Assembly: GCF_008477545.1 (NCBI RefSeq)
Contig: NZ_VORA01000008.1
Coordinates: 1-64,000, forward strand
From: Roseibium aestuarii
GTDB taxonomy: Bacteria; Pseudomonadota; Alphaproteobacteria; Rhizobiales; Stappiaceae
Length of the DNA: 64,000 bases
Direction of reading: 5' to 3'
Both the position numbers and the translations under genes were made by a program. The notes under the pieces were generated by a model. That model ran no database searches, had not been told where the DNA came from, and saw only the letters and a program-made list of their open reading frames with translations. The first letter of the stretch is position 1. Each line of letters begins with the position of its first letter. Below are positions 42,429 through 51,188 of the stretch, one piece after another.

Positions 42429-43526
42429 ATGGATCGTCGTTCTTTCATCAAAACGGCTGGCATTGGCGCCGGCGGCGCTGCAGTCGCTTCCACGCTGGCT
42501 GCCCCGGCCATTGCCCAGTCCACCGTTGAGCTGACCGTTGTCTCGACCTGGCCGCGCGACTTCCCGGGTCTGGGCACCTCTGCTCAGCGCCTGTGCGCCC
42601 GCATTGCGGAACTGTCCGAAGGCCGCATCAACGTCCAGTATTTCGCTGCCGGCGAGCGCGTTGGCGCCTTCGACAGCTTCGATGAAGTCGCCTCGGGCAA
42701 TGCCCAGGCCTACATCGGCGCCGACTACTACTGGAAGGGCAAGCATCCTGGCTGGTCCTACTTCACCTCCGTTCCGTTCGGCCTCACCTATGCCGAAAAC
42801 GACGCCTGGATCATGTTCGGCGGCGGTCAGGAACTGTGGGACAAGCTCGCTGGCGAGTTCGGCCTGAAGAACTTTGCCGCAGGCAACACCGGCTTCCAGA
42901 TGGGCGGCTGGTTCAACAAGGAAATCGAGACCGCTGACGACCTGAAGGGTCTGAAGATGCGTATTCCGGGTCAGGGCGGCGACGTGCTTGCCAAGCTCGG
43001 CGCGTCTCCGGTGTCCCTGCCGGGCGGCCAGATCTACGAAAACCTCGTGTCCGGCGCCATCGACGCCACCGAGTGGGTCGGCCCCTGGAACGACTACTTC
43101 CTGAAGTTCTACGAAGCCGCCAAGTACTACTACTGGCCGGGCTTCCACGAGCCGGGTTCCCAGCTGGCCATGGGCTTCAACGCCTCCTGGTTCGGCTCCC
43201 TGTCCAAGACCGACCAGCAGCTCATCCAGGTGGCCTGCGCCGAGGAAAACGCCAAGTCCATGGCGGAAACCAACGCGAAGAACCCGGAATACCTGGAAAA
43301 GCTGCTCAACGAGCATGGCGTGGAACTGCGCGAGTTCTCCGACGAGATCTACGACAGCTTCGGCGAAGCCTCGGAAGAAGTGTTCGAGGAAGTGCGCGAT
43401 CACTCCCCGCTGGCTGCCGAGATCCACGACAGCTTCGCGAAAGCCCGCAAGTCCATCGGTGGCTGGATGTCGATTGCCGACGTGGCCTACATCAACCAGC
43501 GTAACCGCGTGCTGGGCAAGAGCTAA
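42429..43526 (+). CDS. TRAP transporter substrate-binding protein, DctP family
   Basis: A 365-residue periplasmic solute-binding protein. The N-terminus MDRRSFIKTAGIGAGG is a twin-arginine export signal ending near AIAQ (about residue 30). The mature protein shows the family order: TWPRDFPGLGTSAQRL, a central GLKMRIPGQGGDVLAKLGASPVSLP segment with the conserved carboxylate-binding arginine, and YENLVSGAIDATEWVGPWND. This resembles the 2-oxoacid/taurine-type TRAP binding proteins (TakP, TtaA), but the ligand is not fixed. GGGAGGAG precedes the ATG. It heads a three-gene operon and is followed by a hairpin. Confidence 0.9.
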   Translation: MDRRSFIKTAGIGAGGAAVASTLAAPAIAQSTVELTVVSTWPRDFPGLGTSAQRLCARIAELSEGRINVQYFAAGERVGAFDSFDEVASGNAQAYIGADYYWKGKHPGWSYFTSVPFGLTYAENDAWIMFGGGQELWDKLAGEFGLKNFAAGNTGFQMGGWFNKEIETADDLKGLKMRIPGQGGDVLAKLGASPVSLPGGQIYENLVSGAIDATEWVGPWNDYFLKFYEAAKYYYWPGFHEPGSQLAMGFNASWFGSLSKTDQQLIQVACAEENAKSMAETNAKNPEYLEKLLNEHGVELREFSDEIYDSFGEASEEVFEEVRDHSPLAAEIHDSFAKARKSIGGWMSIADVAYINQRNRVLGKS

Positions 43527-43551
43527 GCGCTCCACCGGAACGAGTTGGCGT

Positions 43552-43579
43552 GGGGCAGGGGTGTTCAACCCCCTGCCCC
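43552..43579 (+). other. Intercistronic hairpin between dctP- and dctQ-type genes
   Basis: A perfect 10-bp stem GGGGCAGGGG/CCCCTGCCCC (43552-43561, 43570-43579) with an 8-base loop sits 25 bases after the binding-protein stop. No T-run follows. It probably stabilises the upstream message, giving more binding protein than permease. Confidence 0.6.
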
Positions 43580-43646
43580 ATTTGCCTCATGAAGAATACC
43601 GGGTCGCAAAGGTCCGGAGCAGGGTGTATTCGGGAGCTCAAACACG

Positions 43647-44642
43647 ATGACCGATTATTGGGGAGGCGCTGGGCTCGTCCGCGCTGTTCGCCTTTTCGGC
43701 TGGGTCATGCTTGCCGTAACGGCGGCGTTTCTCGTCAACAATTACCTGAACTACTGGCAAGATCTCCCCGGCGTTGCACCGCTGTTCGGCGGCGCGGCCA
43801 ACGGTGCGGAGAACATGGGGCTGTCCGTGCTTCAGGCGGGTCTCTACGTCGCAGGTGCCGTTCTGGCCGCAATCTACGTCTTGGGCAGCCGGGACCGCAG
43901 CCTGCGCGCCGACAGCGCCCGGATCACCGCCTTCAACGCCTATCTGGTGCGCAGCGTCTTCTGGGCTGTGCTGATCGTGGGCCTGACCGACAGCGTGATC
44001 GCCTTCCTGCGTGTCGAGGGCTTCCTTGAGGCCATCGTCGGTTCGGATCTCGCGGGCAACATCTCCAAGTCCCAGTTCCGCGGCGCCTATATCCACATGC
44101 CGCTGATTGCCGTGTCCTTCGTGATCGGCGCCTTCACCCGCACGCTCGGCTTCACTTGGCTTGCCCTGCTCGTGGTGGCCGCAGAGCTCATCATCGTGAT
44201 CGGCCGCTTCATCTTCTCCTATGAGCAGGCCTTCCTGTCCGACCTGGTGCGCTTCTGGTATGCGGCGCTGTTCCTGTTCGGCAGCGCCTACACGCTTCTG
44301 GAAGAGGGCCATGTGCGCGTGGACGTGATCTATGCCGGTCTTGGCGACAAGGCCAAGGGCTGGGTCAATGCCATCGGCAGCCTGATCCTGGGCATTCCGC
44401 TGTGCTGGGTGATCCTCGTCATCGGCATGGGCGGCAAGCAGAACATCATCAACAGCCCGATCCTCAGCTACGAAACGACCCAGGCCACCTTCGGCCTTTA
44501 CGTGAAGTATCTGATGGCCGGCTTCCTCGGCGTCTTCGCCGTGACGATGCTCGTCCAGTTCGTCGCCTATCTGATGGATGGCGTGGCCGACCTGCGGGGT
44601 GAACCCGGCGGTCGCGACCATTCCTCCACCGCGGCTCACTGA
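43647..44642 (+). CDS. TRAP transporter small permease, DctQ type, double length
   Basis: A 331-residue membrane protein, about twice the usual DctQ length (160-200). The C-terminal half (about 185-320) is DctQ-like, with FSYEQAFLSDLVRFWYAALFLFGSAYTLLEEGHVRVDVIY, a well-conserved family core. The N-terminal half adds about four further membrane segments (for example VMLAVTAAFLVNNYLNYW and VLIVGLTDSVIAFLRVE) not needed in ordinary DctQ. Long DctQ proteins are known from the TAXI/TtaA-like subgroups, but the role of the extra half is unknown. It precedes the DctM gene by 27 bases. Confidence 0.85.
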   Translation: MTDYWGGAGLVRAVRLFGWVMLAVTAAFLVNNYLNYWQDLPGVAPLFGGAANGAENMGLSVLQAGLYVAGAVLAAIYVLGSRDRSLRADSARITAFNAYLVRSVFWAVLIVGLTDSVIAFLRVEGFLEAIVGSDLAGNISKSQFRGAYIHMPLIAVSFVIGAFTRTLGFTWLALLVVAAELIIVIGRFIFSYEQAFLSDLVRFWYAALFLFGSAYTLLEEGHVRVDVIYAGLGDKAKGWVNAIGSLILGIPLCWVILVIGMGGKQNIINSPILSYETTQATFGLYVKYLMAGFLGVFAVTMLVQFVAYLMDGVADLRGEPGGRDHSSTAAH

Positions 44643-44669
44643 CCCCTAGCGCCAGAGATCTAGAGACAA

Positions 44670-47336
44670 ATGGAACTCTTCTTCCTTCTTCTCCTTATCG
44701 TGATCATGGCGATGGCGCTCGGTTCGGGCTTCCCCGTCGCCTTCGCGCTTCCCGGCGCGGCGATCATCACCATCGGCATCGCTGCGGCGTCCGGCTTCCT
44801 GTTTGCAACCGGCCCCGATGCCTATTTCGCCCATGGCGGTCCCAGCCAGTGGCTGAGCGCCGGGGTGACCAACTTCCGCGGCATCTACTGGGAGGCCGAG
44901 CGAGACACGCTGATCGCGATCCCGCTCTTCGTCTTCATGGGCATCATGCTGCAGCGGTCGAAGATCGCCGAAGATCTGCTGGTCACCATGGCGCGCCTCT
45001 TCGGCCCGGTTCCGGGCGGTCTGGGCATTTCCGTGGTCTTCGTGGGCGCGCTGCTTGCGGCCACCACCGGCATCGTCGGCGCCACCGTGGTGGCGATGGG
45101 CCTCATCTCCCTGCCGGCCATGCTGCGCAACAACTACTCGGTGCCGCTGGCAACGGGCACGATCGCGGCCTCCGGTACGCTGGGCCAGATCATCCCGCCA
45201 TCCATCGTGCTGATCATCCTGGCCGACCAGCTGGCCAGTGCGGTTGACCAGGCCGGCGGCCTGCGTCAGGCCCTCTACAAGCAGACCACCGGTGAAATCT
45301 CCATGCCGTCCGACTTTGGCGTGGTGTCCACCAGTGCGGGGGAAATGTTCCTCGGCGCGTTCCTGCCGGGCATCCTGCTCGTGCTGCTCTACATGGTCTT
45401 CATCCTGGGCTTTGCGCTCATCAACCCGAAGTCTGCCCCGGCCGTTCACACGGGCGAGAAGATGGATGCCCGATTCCTCGGCACCGTCTTCATCACCCTG
45501 GTGCCGCCGCTGGCCCTGATCTTCCTCGTTCTGGGCTCCATCATCGCCGGCATCGCCACGGTGAACCAGGCCGGTGCGATCGGTGCCATCGGCGCCATGA
45601 TCATGGCGGGGTATCGCCTGAGCGACGGCAAGAAGGGCACCTATACGCCCGCCGTCATCGGCGTGCTGGGTCTGCTGACCATTGCCGTGGTGGTGGGCTT
45701 CTTCGGCTCAATCAACGTCAAGCGCATCGACACCAGCGACGACGTGCTCGGGCTGATCCTGGCCATCATTGCCGTGTCCCTGCTGATGATCTCCATCCTG
45801 TGGAGCGGCTGGCGCACGCTGAAGTTCCAGGACACCCTGCGCGGTGTGATGCTGGAAACGGCCAAGACCAGCTGTCTGGTCTTCATCATCCTCATCGGCG
45901 CGGCCATGCTGACGTCGTCCTTCCGTGCCTTTGGCGGGGAAGAACTGGTGAAGAACTTCCTGCTCGGCCTGCCGGGCGGCTTCTGGGCCCAGTTCTTCAT
46001 CGTCATGCTGGTGATCTTCGTCCTCGGCTTCTTCCTCGATTTCATCGAGATCGCGGTGGTCGTGGTGCCGATCGTGGCGCCGATCCTGCTGGCCGACCCG
46101 CAGGCGAACGTGACCGCCGTCTGGCTCGGCGTCATGATCGGTCTGAACATCCAGACCTCGTTCCTGACCCCGCCCTTCGGCTTCGCCCTGTTCTATCTGC
46201 GTGGCGTGGCTCCGGCGATCGTGAAGACGCTGGACATCTACAAGGGCGTCGTGGCCTTCATCGGCCTGCAACTTCTGGCGCTGGTGATCGTCGGCTTCTA
46301 TCCGCAGCTGGTGAATTACCTGCCCTACCGGTCGTCGCTGCTGTCGGAAACCGCGCCGCCGCCGCTGAATCCGCGCCTGCAATATTGCATGGAGACCCTG
46401 GTCGCCGATGCCTTCCAGACGAACGGGACGGCCATCACCGGTGCGATCACGACCCTGGAAGGTCAGGACGTGAGCTATCTGCCGAAGGGTATCCGCAAGG
46501 ACCTGGACGAAGCCATCAAGGCCGCACGTGATGCTATGCCGAAGATGGAGGCCATTGTTGCGGCCGAGAAGGCGGTCAACGATGCGGCCGAGGTCTATCG
46601 TCCGGTGCACCGTGAGGTGCGGGCGCTGGAACGTGACGCCCATCGTCTCGAGGAGAAGGTCAAGGAACTGAAGGTCCTTGTCTCCCGTTCGGGCGAGGGC
46701 AAGGTCTACTCGGAAGCCCAGGGTGAACGGGCCAAGGCCAGGATCGAGCGTCTGGAAGCCCAGATCGCCCAGATCATGTCCGGCGTTCCGGATAGCTGGG
46801 AAGAGAAGCACAAGGTCTTTGCCGAGGTGCAGAAGGCTGAGAACACTGCCCGTCTTCAGTATCGCCGGACCGCGGATCAGGCCTTCCAGCCGATCGTGGA
46901 AACCCGTGCAATCCTGAAGGGGGCGGATGCCCTGGCCGAGCGCCGGGCCGAGCTTGCCGCTCTGCGGGATGCCCTGCCGGGCATGAACCCGGACGAGGCT
47001 CTGGCTCAGGTGGAGGCCCTGCGCTCTTCCATCGGCGAGATCGAGCAAACCTCCGACATCCGCAAGGGTATCACGGATGCCCGCAAGCTCCTGCGCGGGT
47101 CGGGCTCCGATCTCGTGGGCGCCCAGGCAGAGCTGGACAAGTCGCTCGCCGCTCTGGACGAGGATCTCGTCTGGCGTGCGCGCGGTGCGGCCGAACTGCT
47201 CCCGGCTCTGGAAGCCTATGATGCAGCGGTCGGTTCGACCATCGGCCTGCGCCAGCAGGCGCGCCTGCCGCGGGATGCGTCGCTGGAGGTGGCAGCCTGC
47301 CTCTCCAACCACCGGGACATCTCGCTCAACTTCTGA
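44670..47336 (+). CDS. TRAP transporter large permease, DctM type, with long coiled-coil tail
   Basis: An 888-residue protein; ordinary DctM is about 430. Residues 1 to about 560 are the membrane domain: GMALGSGFPVAFALPGAA-type first helix, ATTGIVGATVVAMGLISLPAM, GQIIPPSIVLIIL in the first half and DFIEIAVVVVPIVAPIL with FLTPPFGFALFYLRGVAP in the second, with extra helices between the halves. Residues about 570-888 form a soluble, highly charged helical extension with heptad-like runs (RDAHRLEEKVKELKVL, RAKARIERLEAQIAQI, AERRAELAALRDAL). The tail is in frame and continuous, and codon use matches the rest. It is terminated by a hairpin at 47362. Confidence 0.88.
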   Translation: MELFFLLLLIVIMAMALGSGFPVAFALPGAAIITIGIAAASGFLFATGPDAYFAHGGPSQWLSAGVTNFRGIYWEAERDTLIAIPLFVFMGIMLQRSKIAEDLLVTMARLFGPVPGGLGISVVFVGALLAATTGIVGATVVAMGLISLPAMLRNNYSVPLATGTIAASGTLGQIIPPSIVLIILADQLASAVDQAGGLRQALYKQTTGEISMPSDFGVVSTSAGEMFLGAFLPGILLVLLYMVFILGFALINPKSAPAVHTGEKMDARFLGTVFITLVPPLALIFLVLGSIIAGIATVNQAGAIGAIGAMIMAGYRLSDGKKGTYTPAVIGVLGLLTIAVVVGFFGSINVKRIDTSDDVLGLILAIIAVSLLMISILWSGWRTLKFQDTLRGVMLETAKTSCLVFIILIGAAMLTSSFRAFGGEELVKNFLLGLPGGFWAQFFIVMLVIFVLGFFLDFIEIAVVVVPIVAPILLADPQANVTAVWLGVMIGLNIQTSFLTPPFGFALFYLRGVAPAIVKTLDIYKGVVAFIGLQLLALVIVGFYPQLVNYLPYRSSLLSETAPPPLNPRLQYCMETLVADAFQTNGTAITGAITTLEGQDVSYLPKGIRKDLDEAIKAARDAMPKMEAIVAAEKAVNDAAEVYRPVHREVRALERDAHRLEEKVKELKVLVSRSGEGKVYSEAQGERAKARIERLEAQIAQIMSGVPDSWEEKHKVFAEVQKAENTARLQYRRTADQAFQPIVETRAILKGADALAERRAELAALRDALPGMNPDEALAQVEALRSSIGEIEQTSDIRKGITDARKLLRGSGSDLVGAQAELDKSLAALDEDLVWRARGAAELLPALEAYDAAVGSTIGLRQQARLPRDASLEVAACLSNHRDISLNF

Positions 47337-47361
47337 GCGGGACCCACGCAATCATCCTGAG

Positions 47362-47395
47362 AGGGGCGGAGGAAACTCCGCCCCTTTCCTTTTGT
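47362..47395 (+). terminator. Intrinsic terminator of the TRAP operon
   Basis: A perfect 10-bp stem AGGGGCGGAG/CTCCGCCCCT (47362-47371, 47376-47385) with a GAAA tetraloop is followed by TTCCTTTTGT, 25 bases after the DctM stop. Confidence 0.9.
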
Positions 47396-47471
47396 GGCCT
47401 GAGCCAGATGGCGGCGCCCTGATTGTGACAACCGGTCGCTGGACAAATTTGCGTTCGGCCGTCAGGGCGGC

Positions 47472-47498
47472 TTTAATCTGGAATCATTATGATCTAAA
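47472..47498. promoter_or_regulatory. AT-rich dyad in the hemH upstream region
   Basis: ATCAT-T-ATGAT is a perfect 11-base palindrome (47483-47493) flanked by TTTA and TAAA at 47472-47475 and 47495-47498. It lies about 110 bases upstream of ferrochelatase in an AT-rich patch. Iron-responsive Irr or Fur-type regulation of haem genes is usual in alphaproteobacteria, but the match to either consensus is weak. Confidence 0.25.
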
Positions 47499-47606
47499 TG
47501 CTGAGCATCAACGTAAGGATTTCAGCGCCCAATGGGTGATCGCGCCGGTCAGCACAGACCTCCGGCGCGGACCCGGACGCACCCGCCATCAAGATACGGA
47601 TCTCCC

Positions 47607-48674
47607 ATGACCGCGCCTGTGACGCCTTCCGCCGTTTCCGACATGCAGACCATCAAGTTGCCGCAGGACCACCCGCCGGTGAAGGCGGGCAAGATCGGCG
47701 TTCTGCTGGTCAACCTGGGCACGCCGGATGACACCGGCTACTGGTCCATGCGCCGCTATCTGCGGGAGTTCCTCTCCGACAAGCGGGTGATCGAGTGGCC
47801 GAAGGTGGTCTGGTATCCGATCCTCTATGGCATCGTGCTGATGACCCGGCCGAAAAAGTCGGGCGCGGCCTATGACGAGATCTGGAACAAGGAACTGGAC
47901 GAGAGCCCGCTGCGGACCATCACCCGCAGCCAGTCGGACAAGCTGGCCGCCGTCTTCGGCGACACGGGCGGTCGGGTGAAGGTCGACTGGGCGATGCGCT
48001 ACGGTCAGCCCTCCATCCGTTCGCGCCTGCAGGCGCTCAAGGATGATGGCTGCGACCGGATCCTGATCTACCCGCTCTATCCGCAATATTCGGCCAGCAC
48101 CACGGCGACGGTGAATGACGAGGTCTGCAAGGCTCTGCTCGACATGCGCTGGCAGCCGGCCATCCGCACCGTGCCGCCCTATCACGATGATCCGGTCTAT
48201 GTGGAAGCGCTGGCCCGTTCGCTCACCGAACATCTGGCGAAGGAAGGCATCGATCCGGACGTGGTGCTGACTTCCTATCACGGCATTCCGCAGTCCTATT
48301 TCCGCAAGGGCGATCCCTATCACTGCCATTGCCACAAGACGACGCGGCTTATGCGCGAAGTGCTTGGCTGGGACAAGGAGAAGCTGCGCGTCACCTTCCA
48401 GTCGCGCTTCGGCCCGGAAGAGTGGCTGCAGCCCTACACGGACAAGACCGTGGAGCAGCTGGCCAAGGACGGGGTGAAGACCGTTGCGGTGATGAACCCG
48501 GGCTTCGTGGCCGACTGTCTGGAAACCCTGGAGGAAATTGCCGGCGAGGCGGGCGAGATCTTCGAGGAAAATGGCGGTGAGCACTTCACCCACGTGCCTT
48601 GCCTGAACGACAGCGAACTTGGCATGCAGGTGCTCGAGACGGTCGTGCGACGGGAACTCTCCGGCTGGTTGTAG
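47607..48674 (+). CDS. hemH: Ferrochelatase
   Basis: A 355-residue enzyme inserting ferrous iron into protoporphyrin IX, the last haem step. The opening LLVNLGTPD and the motif YPQYSASTTAT are typical. Catalytic His225 lies in TSYHGIPQSY, and the essential Glu region is EEWLQPYTD. CHCHKTTR follows, with paired cysteines where some ferrochelatases have metal-linked residues. The first 25 residues are polar and longer than in E. coli; I use the ATG at 47607, although an internal ATG at 47643 (MQTIKLPQ) is possible. It is monocistronic, with terminators on both sides. Confidence 0.95.
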   Translation: MTAPVTPSAVSDMQTIKLPQDHPPVKAGKIGVLLVNLGTPDDTGYWSMRRYLREFLSDKRVIEWPKVVWYPILYGIVLMTRPKKSGAAYDEIWNKELDESPLRTITRSQSDKLAAVFGDTGGRVKVDWAMRYGQPSIRSRLQALKDDGCDRILIYPLYPQYSASTTATVNDEVCKALLDMRWQPAIRTVPPYHDDPVYVEALARSLTEHLAKEGIDPDVVLTSYHGIPQSYFRKGDPYHCHCHKTTRLMREVLGWDKEKLRVTFQSRFGPEEWLQPYTDKTVEQLAKDGVKTVAVMNPGFVADCLETLEEIAGEAGEIFEENGGEHFTHVPCLNDSELGMQVLETVVRRELSGWL

Positions 48675-48700
48675 GCGACAGCGTCGCATTTGACGGTTAG

Positions 48701-48726
48701 AAAGGGACGCTCGCGTCCCTTTTTTT
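48701..48726 (+). terminator. Intrinsic terminator of hemH
   Basis: A stem AAAGGGACG/CGTCCCTTT with a CTCG loop is followed directly by a run of T residues (seven in a row, 48720-48726). It is the strongest terminator in the window. Confidence 0.93.
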
Positions 48727-48807
48727 CTGTCCGCCGTCTGGCGCGCAGGGACCTTTCATTTCCATCCGCGCCTCTGACGCGGATCGCTTTTCCGGGGGAG
48801 ACCTCAC

Positions 48808-49815
48808 GTGCCCATCGAATTCTTTGGTTTCGACATCTTCCTGATCGCGCTGTTCCTGCTGGTCGTGCTCATCATCCTGGCCGGCATCAAGACGGTGCCG
48901 CAGGGCTACAACTACACGGTCGAGCGTTTCGGGCGCTATCAGGCGACCCTCGGCCCGGGTCTCAACTTCATCGTGCCCTTCGTCGACCGGATCGGCCACA
49001 AGCTTAACATGATGGAGCAGGTGCTCGACGTCCCCTCCCAGGAGGTCATCACTCGGGACAATGCCACCGTGACGGCGGATGGCGTGACCTTCTATCAGGT
49101 GCTGGATGCGGCACGCGCCGCTTATGAGGTGCTCGGGCTGCAGAACGCGATCCTGAACCTGACGATGACCAACATCCGCTCGGTCATGGGGTCCATGGAC
49201 CTCGACCAGCTCCTGTCGAACCGCGACGAGATCAACGCCCAGCTGCTGCGGGTGGTGGATGCGGCGGTCGAGCCCTGGGGCATCAAGATCACCCGCATCG
49301 AGATCAAGGACATCAATCCGCCGCGGGATCTGGTGGATGCCATGGCCCGGCAGATGAAGGCCGAGCGCGAGAAGCGTGCAGCCATTCTGGAGGCCGAAGG
49401 CAAGCGTCAGTCTGAAATCCTCAAGGCGGAAGGGGAGAAGCAGGCGCTGATCCTGCAGGCGGAAGGGCGCCGCGAATCGGCCTTTCGGGACGCTGAGGCA
49501 CGCGAGCGTGCCGCCGAGGCCGAAGCCACGGCAACGCGGCTCGTCAGCGAGGCGATCTCCGCCGGCGACGTGCAGGCGATCAACTATTTCGTCGCGACCA
49601 AATATGTCGAGGCTTTCGGCAAGTTCGCGGATTCGCGTCAGCAGAAAACCCTGATCCTGCCCATGGAGGCGACCTCGATCATGGGGGCGCTTGCAGGTAT
49701 CGGCGAGATTGCGCGCGAAACCTTCGGCGGCGACAAGGGGCCGGGTGAGCGCAGTGCCAGCGTGCCTGCCTCCGGCCGGGTGCCGTCCAGCCGGCCGCAG
49801 ACGGGAGTGGAATGA
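48808..49815 (+). CDS. SPFH/Band 7 membrane protein (QmcA/stomatin-like)
   Basis: A 335-residue membrane-microdomain scaffold protein. One N-terminal membrane helix (about residues 8-27, [17 protein letters not shown]) is followed by the SPFH domain ([20 protein letters not shown], then [20 protein letters not shown]) and a long helical region rich in Ala/Glu/Arg ([30 protein letters not shown]). It starts at GTG 48808 after GGGGGAG. The end overlaps the NfeD gene start (ATGA), the classic SPFH-NfeD operon in which NfeD binds the assembly. Roles in membrane-protein quality control are known for the family. Confidence 0.92.
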   Translation: MPIEFFGFDIFLIALFLLVVLIILAGIKTVPQGYNYTVERFGRYQATLGPGLNFIVPFVDRIGHKLNMMEQVLDVPSQEVITRDNATVTADGVTFYQVLDAARAAYEVLGLQNAILNLTMTNIRSVMGSMDLDQLLSNRDEINAQLLRVVDAAVEPWGIKITRIEIKDINPPRDLVDAMARQMKAEREKRAAILEAEGKRQSEILKAEGEKQALILQAEGRRESAFRDAEARERAAEAEATATRLVSEAISAGDVQAINYFVATKYVEAFGKFADSRQQKTLILPMEATSIMGALAGIGEIARETFGGDKGPGERSASVPASGRVPSSRPQTGVE

Positions 49816-50273
49816 TGGACAGCGTGATCCTGGAGAAGATCGCCGCCCTGGGAGCCTGGGGCTGGTGGATCTTCGGCGTCGCGCTGCTGGGGCTGGAAAT
49901 CCTGGCCCCGGGGACCCTGTTCCTGTGGTTCGGGGTTGCCGCCATCCTCGTGGGCGTCGTCGATCTGGTGGTGGACCTGAGCTGGCAGAGCGCCTTGCTG
50001 CTCTACGCGGTCCTGTCGCTGGCGAGCTTCTTCCTCGGTCGCATGCTGCTCCGGCGCGGCGCCAAGGCGGAGGGCGGCGACCCGAACCTGAACCGGCGCG
50101 GCAGCCGCTATGTGGGGCGTGAGTTCGTGCTCGCCCAGCCGATCCTGCAAGGGGTCGGACGCCTGTCCATCGATGACACGGTGTGGCAGATCACCGGGCC
50201 GGATCTTCCCAGCGGGGCTATGGTGCGGGTGGAGCGTCTGGAGGGCGCGCGGCTGGTGGTGGCCGCCGTCTGA
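49812..50273 (+). CDS. NfeD-like membrane protein
   Basis: A 153-residue short NfeD. Two to three membrane helices (about residues 12-75, with [25 protein letters not shown]) are followed by a soluble OB-fold C-terminal domain ([32 protein letters not shown]). The start overlaps the SPFH stop as ATGA, indicating translational coupling. The long protease-bearing form is absent; short forms act as partners of the SPFH protein. No terminator is obvious before the convergent PomB-like gene. Confidence 0.9.
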   Translation: MMDSVILEKIAALGAWGWWIFGVALLGLEILAPGTLFLWFGVAAILVGVVDLVVDLSWQSALLLYAVLSLASFFLGRMLLRRGAKAEGGDPNLNRRGSRYVGREFVLAQPILQGVGRLSIDDTVWQITGPDLPSGAMVRVERLEGARLVVAAV

Positions 50274-50306
50274 GAGGGCAGCCTGACGAAGCGGGCCTGC
50301 TCAATC

Positions 50307-51161
50307 TCAGGGAGAATGCCCCGGCGGGATCGGCGGGGCTTCCGCCTTGAGCAGGATCTCGATCCGGCGATTGGCCGCCAGATAAGGGTCGTTCGGGAAC
50401 ATCGGCTCCGTATCGGCCTTGCCGACAACCGCGAAGAACTGCTCGTCCGGAACGCCATATTCGTTCAGGATCTGGCGGGCCACATTGGCCCGTTCGGAGG
50501 ACAGGTCCCACCCGGTGTAGGAGGGATCGAGCGACTGGCCCCCGGCGGTCGTGTGGCCGGTGATTTCCACCCGGTTCGGCATCTGGGCCAGAACGGGCGC
50601 CATCTTGGCGAGAAGCCGGCGGGTGGTTTCGTAAGGGAATTTCGAGCCTTCGCGGAACATGGACCGGCCGTCCTGGTCCACCAGAAGGATGTTCAGCCCT
50701 TCGTCGGTCTCCTCCAGAATGATGTTGGAGGAGATTTCGGTAATCTCGGGCATTTCCTGCCAGGCCTGGCGCAGGGATGCGGCTGCGGTGGCGAACTGGC
50801 GCGGCCGTTCGATCTCGGCCTTGGTGGTGTCGTAGGTGTTGGCTTCCGGACCCTGCTTGGTGCGCTGGTCATGGCGCTCGGTGGAGAAGTCGGAATCCAT
50901 CTCCTGCGGGATCTGGCTGATGTCCTTCATGTAGTCGCGGATCGGAATGCCCTCGACCTCGATGATGCCGGTGCGGCGCGAGTTTTCCTTCACACCGAAG
51001 GCTTCGCGCATGGAGCCGGCCACCACCTGAAGCTTCTGCTTGTCCTGAATGGAGAAGGAGATGATGAGCACGAAGAAGCACACGAGCAGGGACATGAGGT
51101 CGGCGAAGGTCACCAGCCATTCGGGTGCGCCACCGCCTCCTGCCGCCTTTTTCTTTGCCAT
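50307..51161 (-). CDS. MotB/PomB-type flagellar stator or OmpA-domain motor protein
   Basis: A 284-residue protein with a MotB plug-in domain: a short basic N-terminus, then WLVTFADLMSLLVCFFVLIISFS with the ion-binding Asp21, and a C-terminal OmpA-like peptidoglycan-binding domain (about 165-275; NRVEITGHTTAGG, SSERANVARQILNEYGVPD). The membrane segment resembles PomB. It follows the MotA-like gene by 27 bases in the same transcript. Flagellar or swarming stators are the usual function; no flagellar genes adjoin, so an alternative motor or surface function is possible. Confidence 0.85.
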   Translation of the reverse strand: MAKKKAAGGGGAPEWLVTFADLMSLLVCFFVLIISFSIQDKQKLQVVAGSMREAFGVKENSRRTGIIEVEGIPIRDYMKDISQIPQEMDSDFSTERHDQRTKQGPEANTYDTTKAEIERPRQFATAAASLRQAWQEMPEITEISSNIILEETDEGLNILLVDQDGRSMFREGSKFPYETTRRLLAKMAPVLAQMPNRVEITGHTTAGGQSLDPSYTGWDLSSERANVARQILNEYGVPDEQFFAVVGKADTEPMFPNDPYLAANRRIEILLKAEAPPIPPGHSP

Positions 51162-51188
51162 GGTCGTGCCTCTCCCTGTGGTGCCGGA

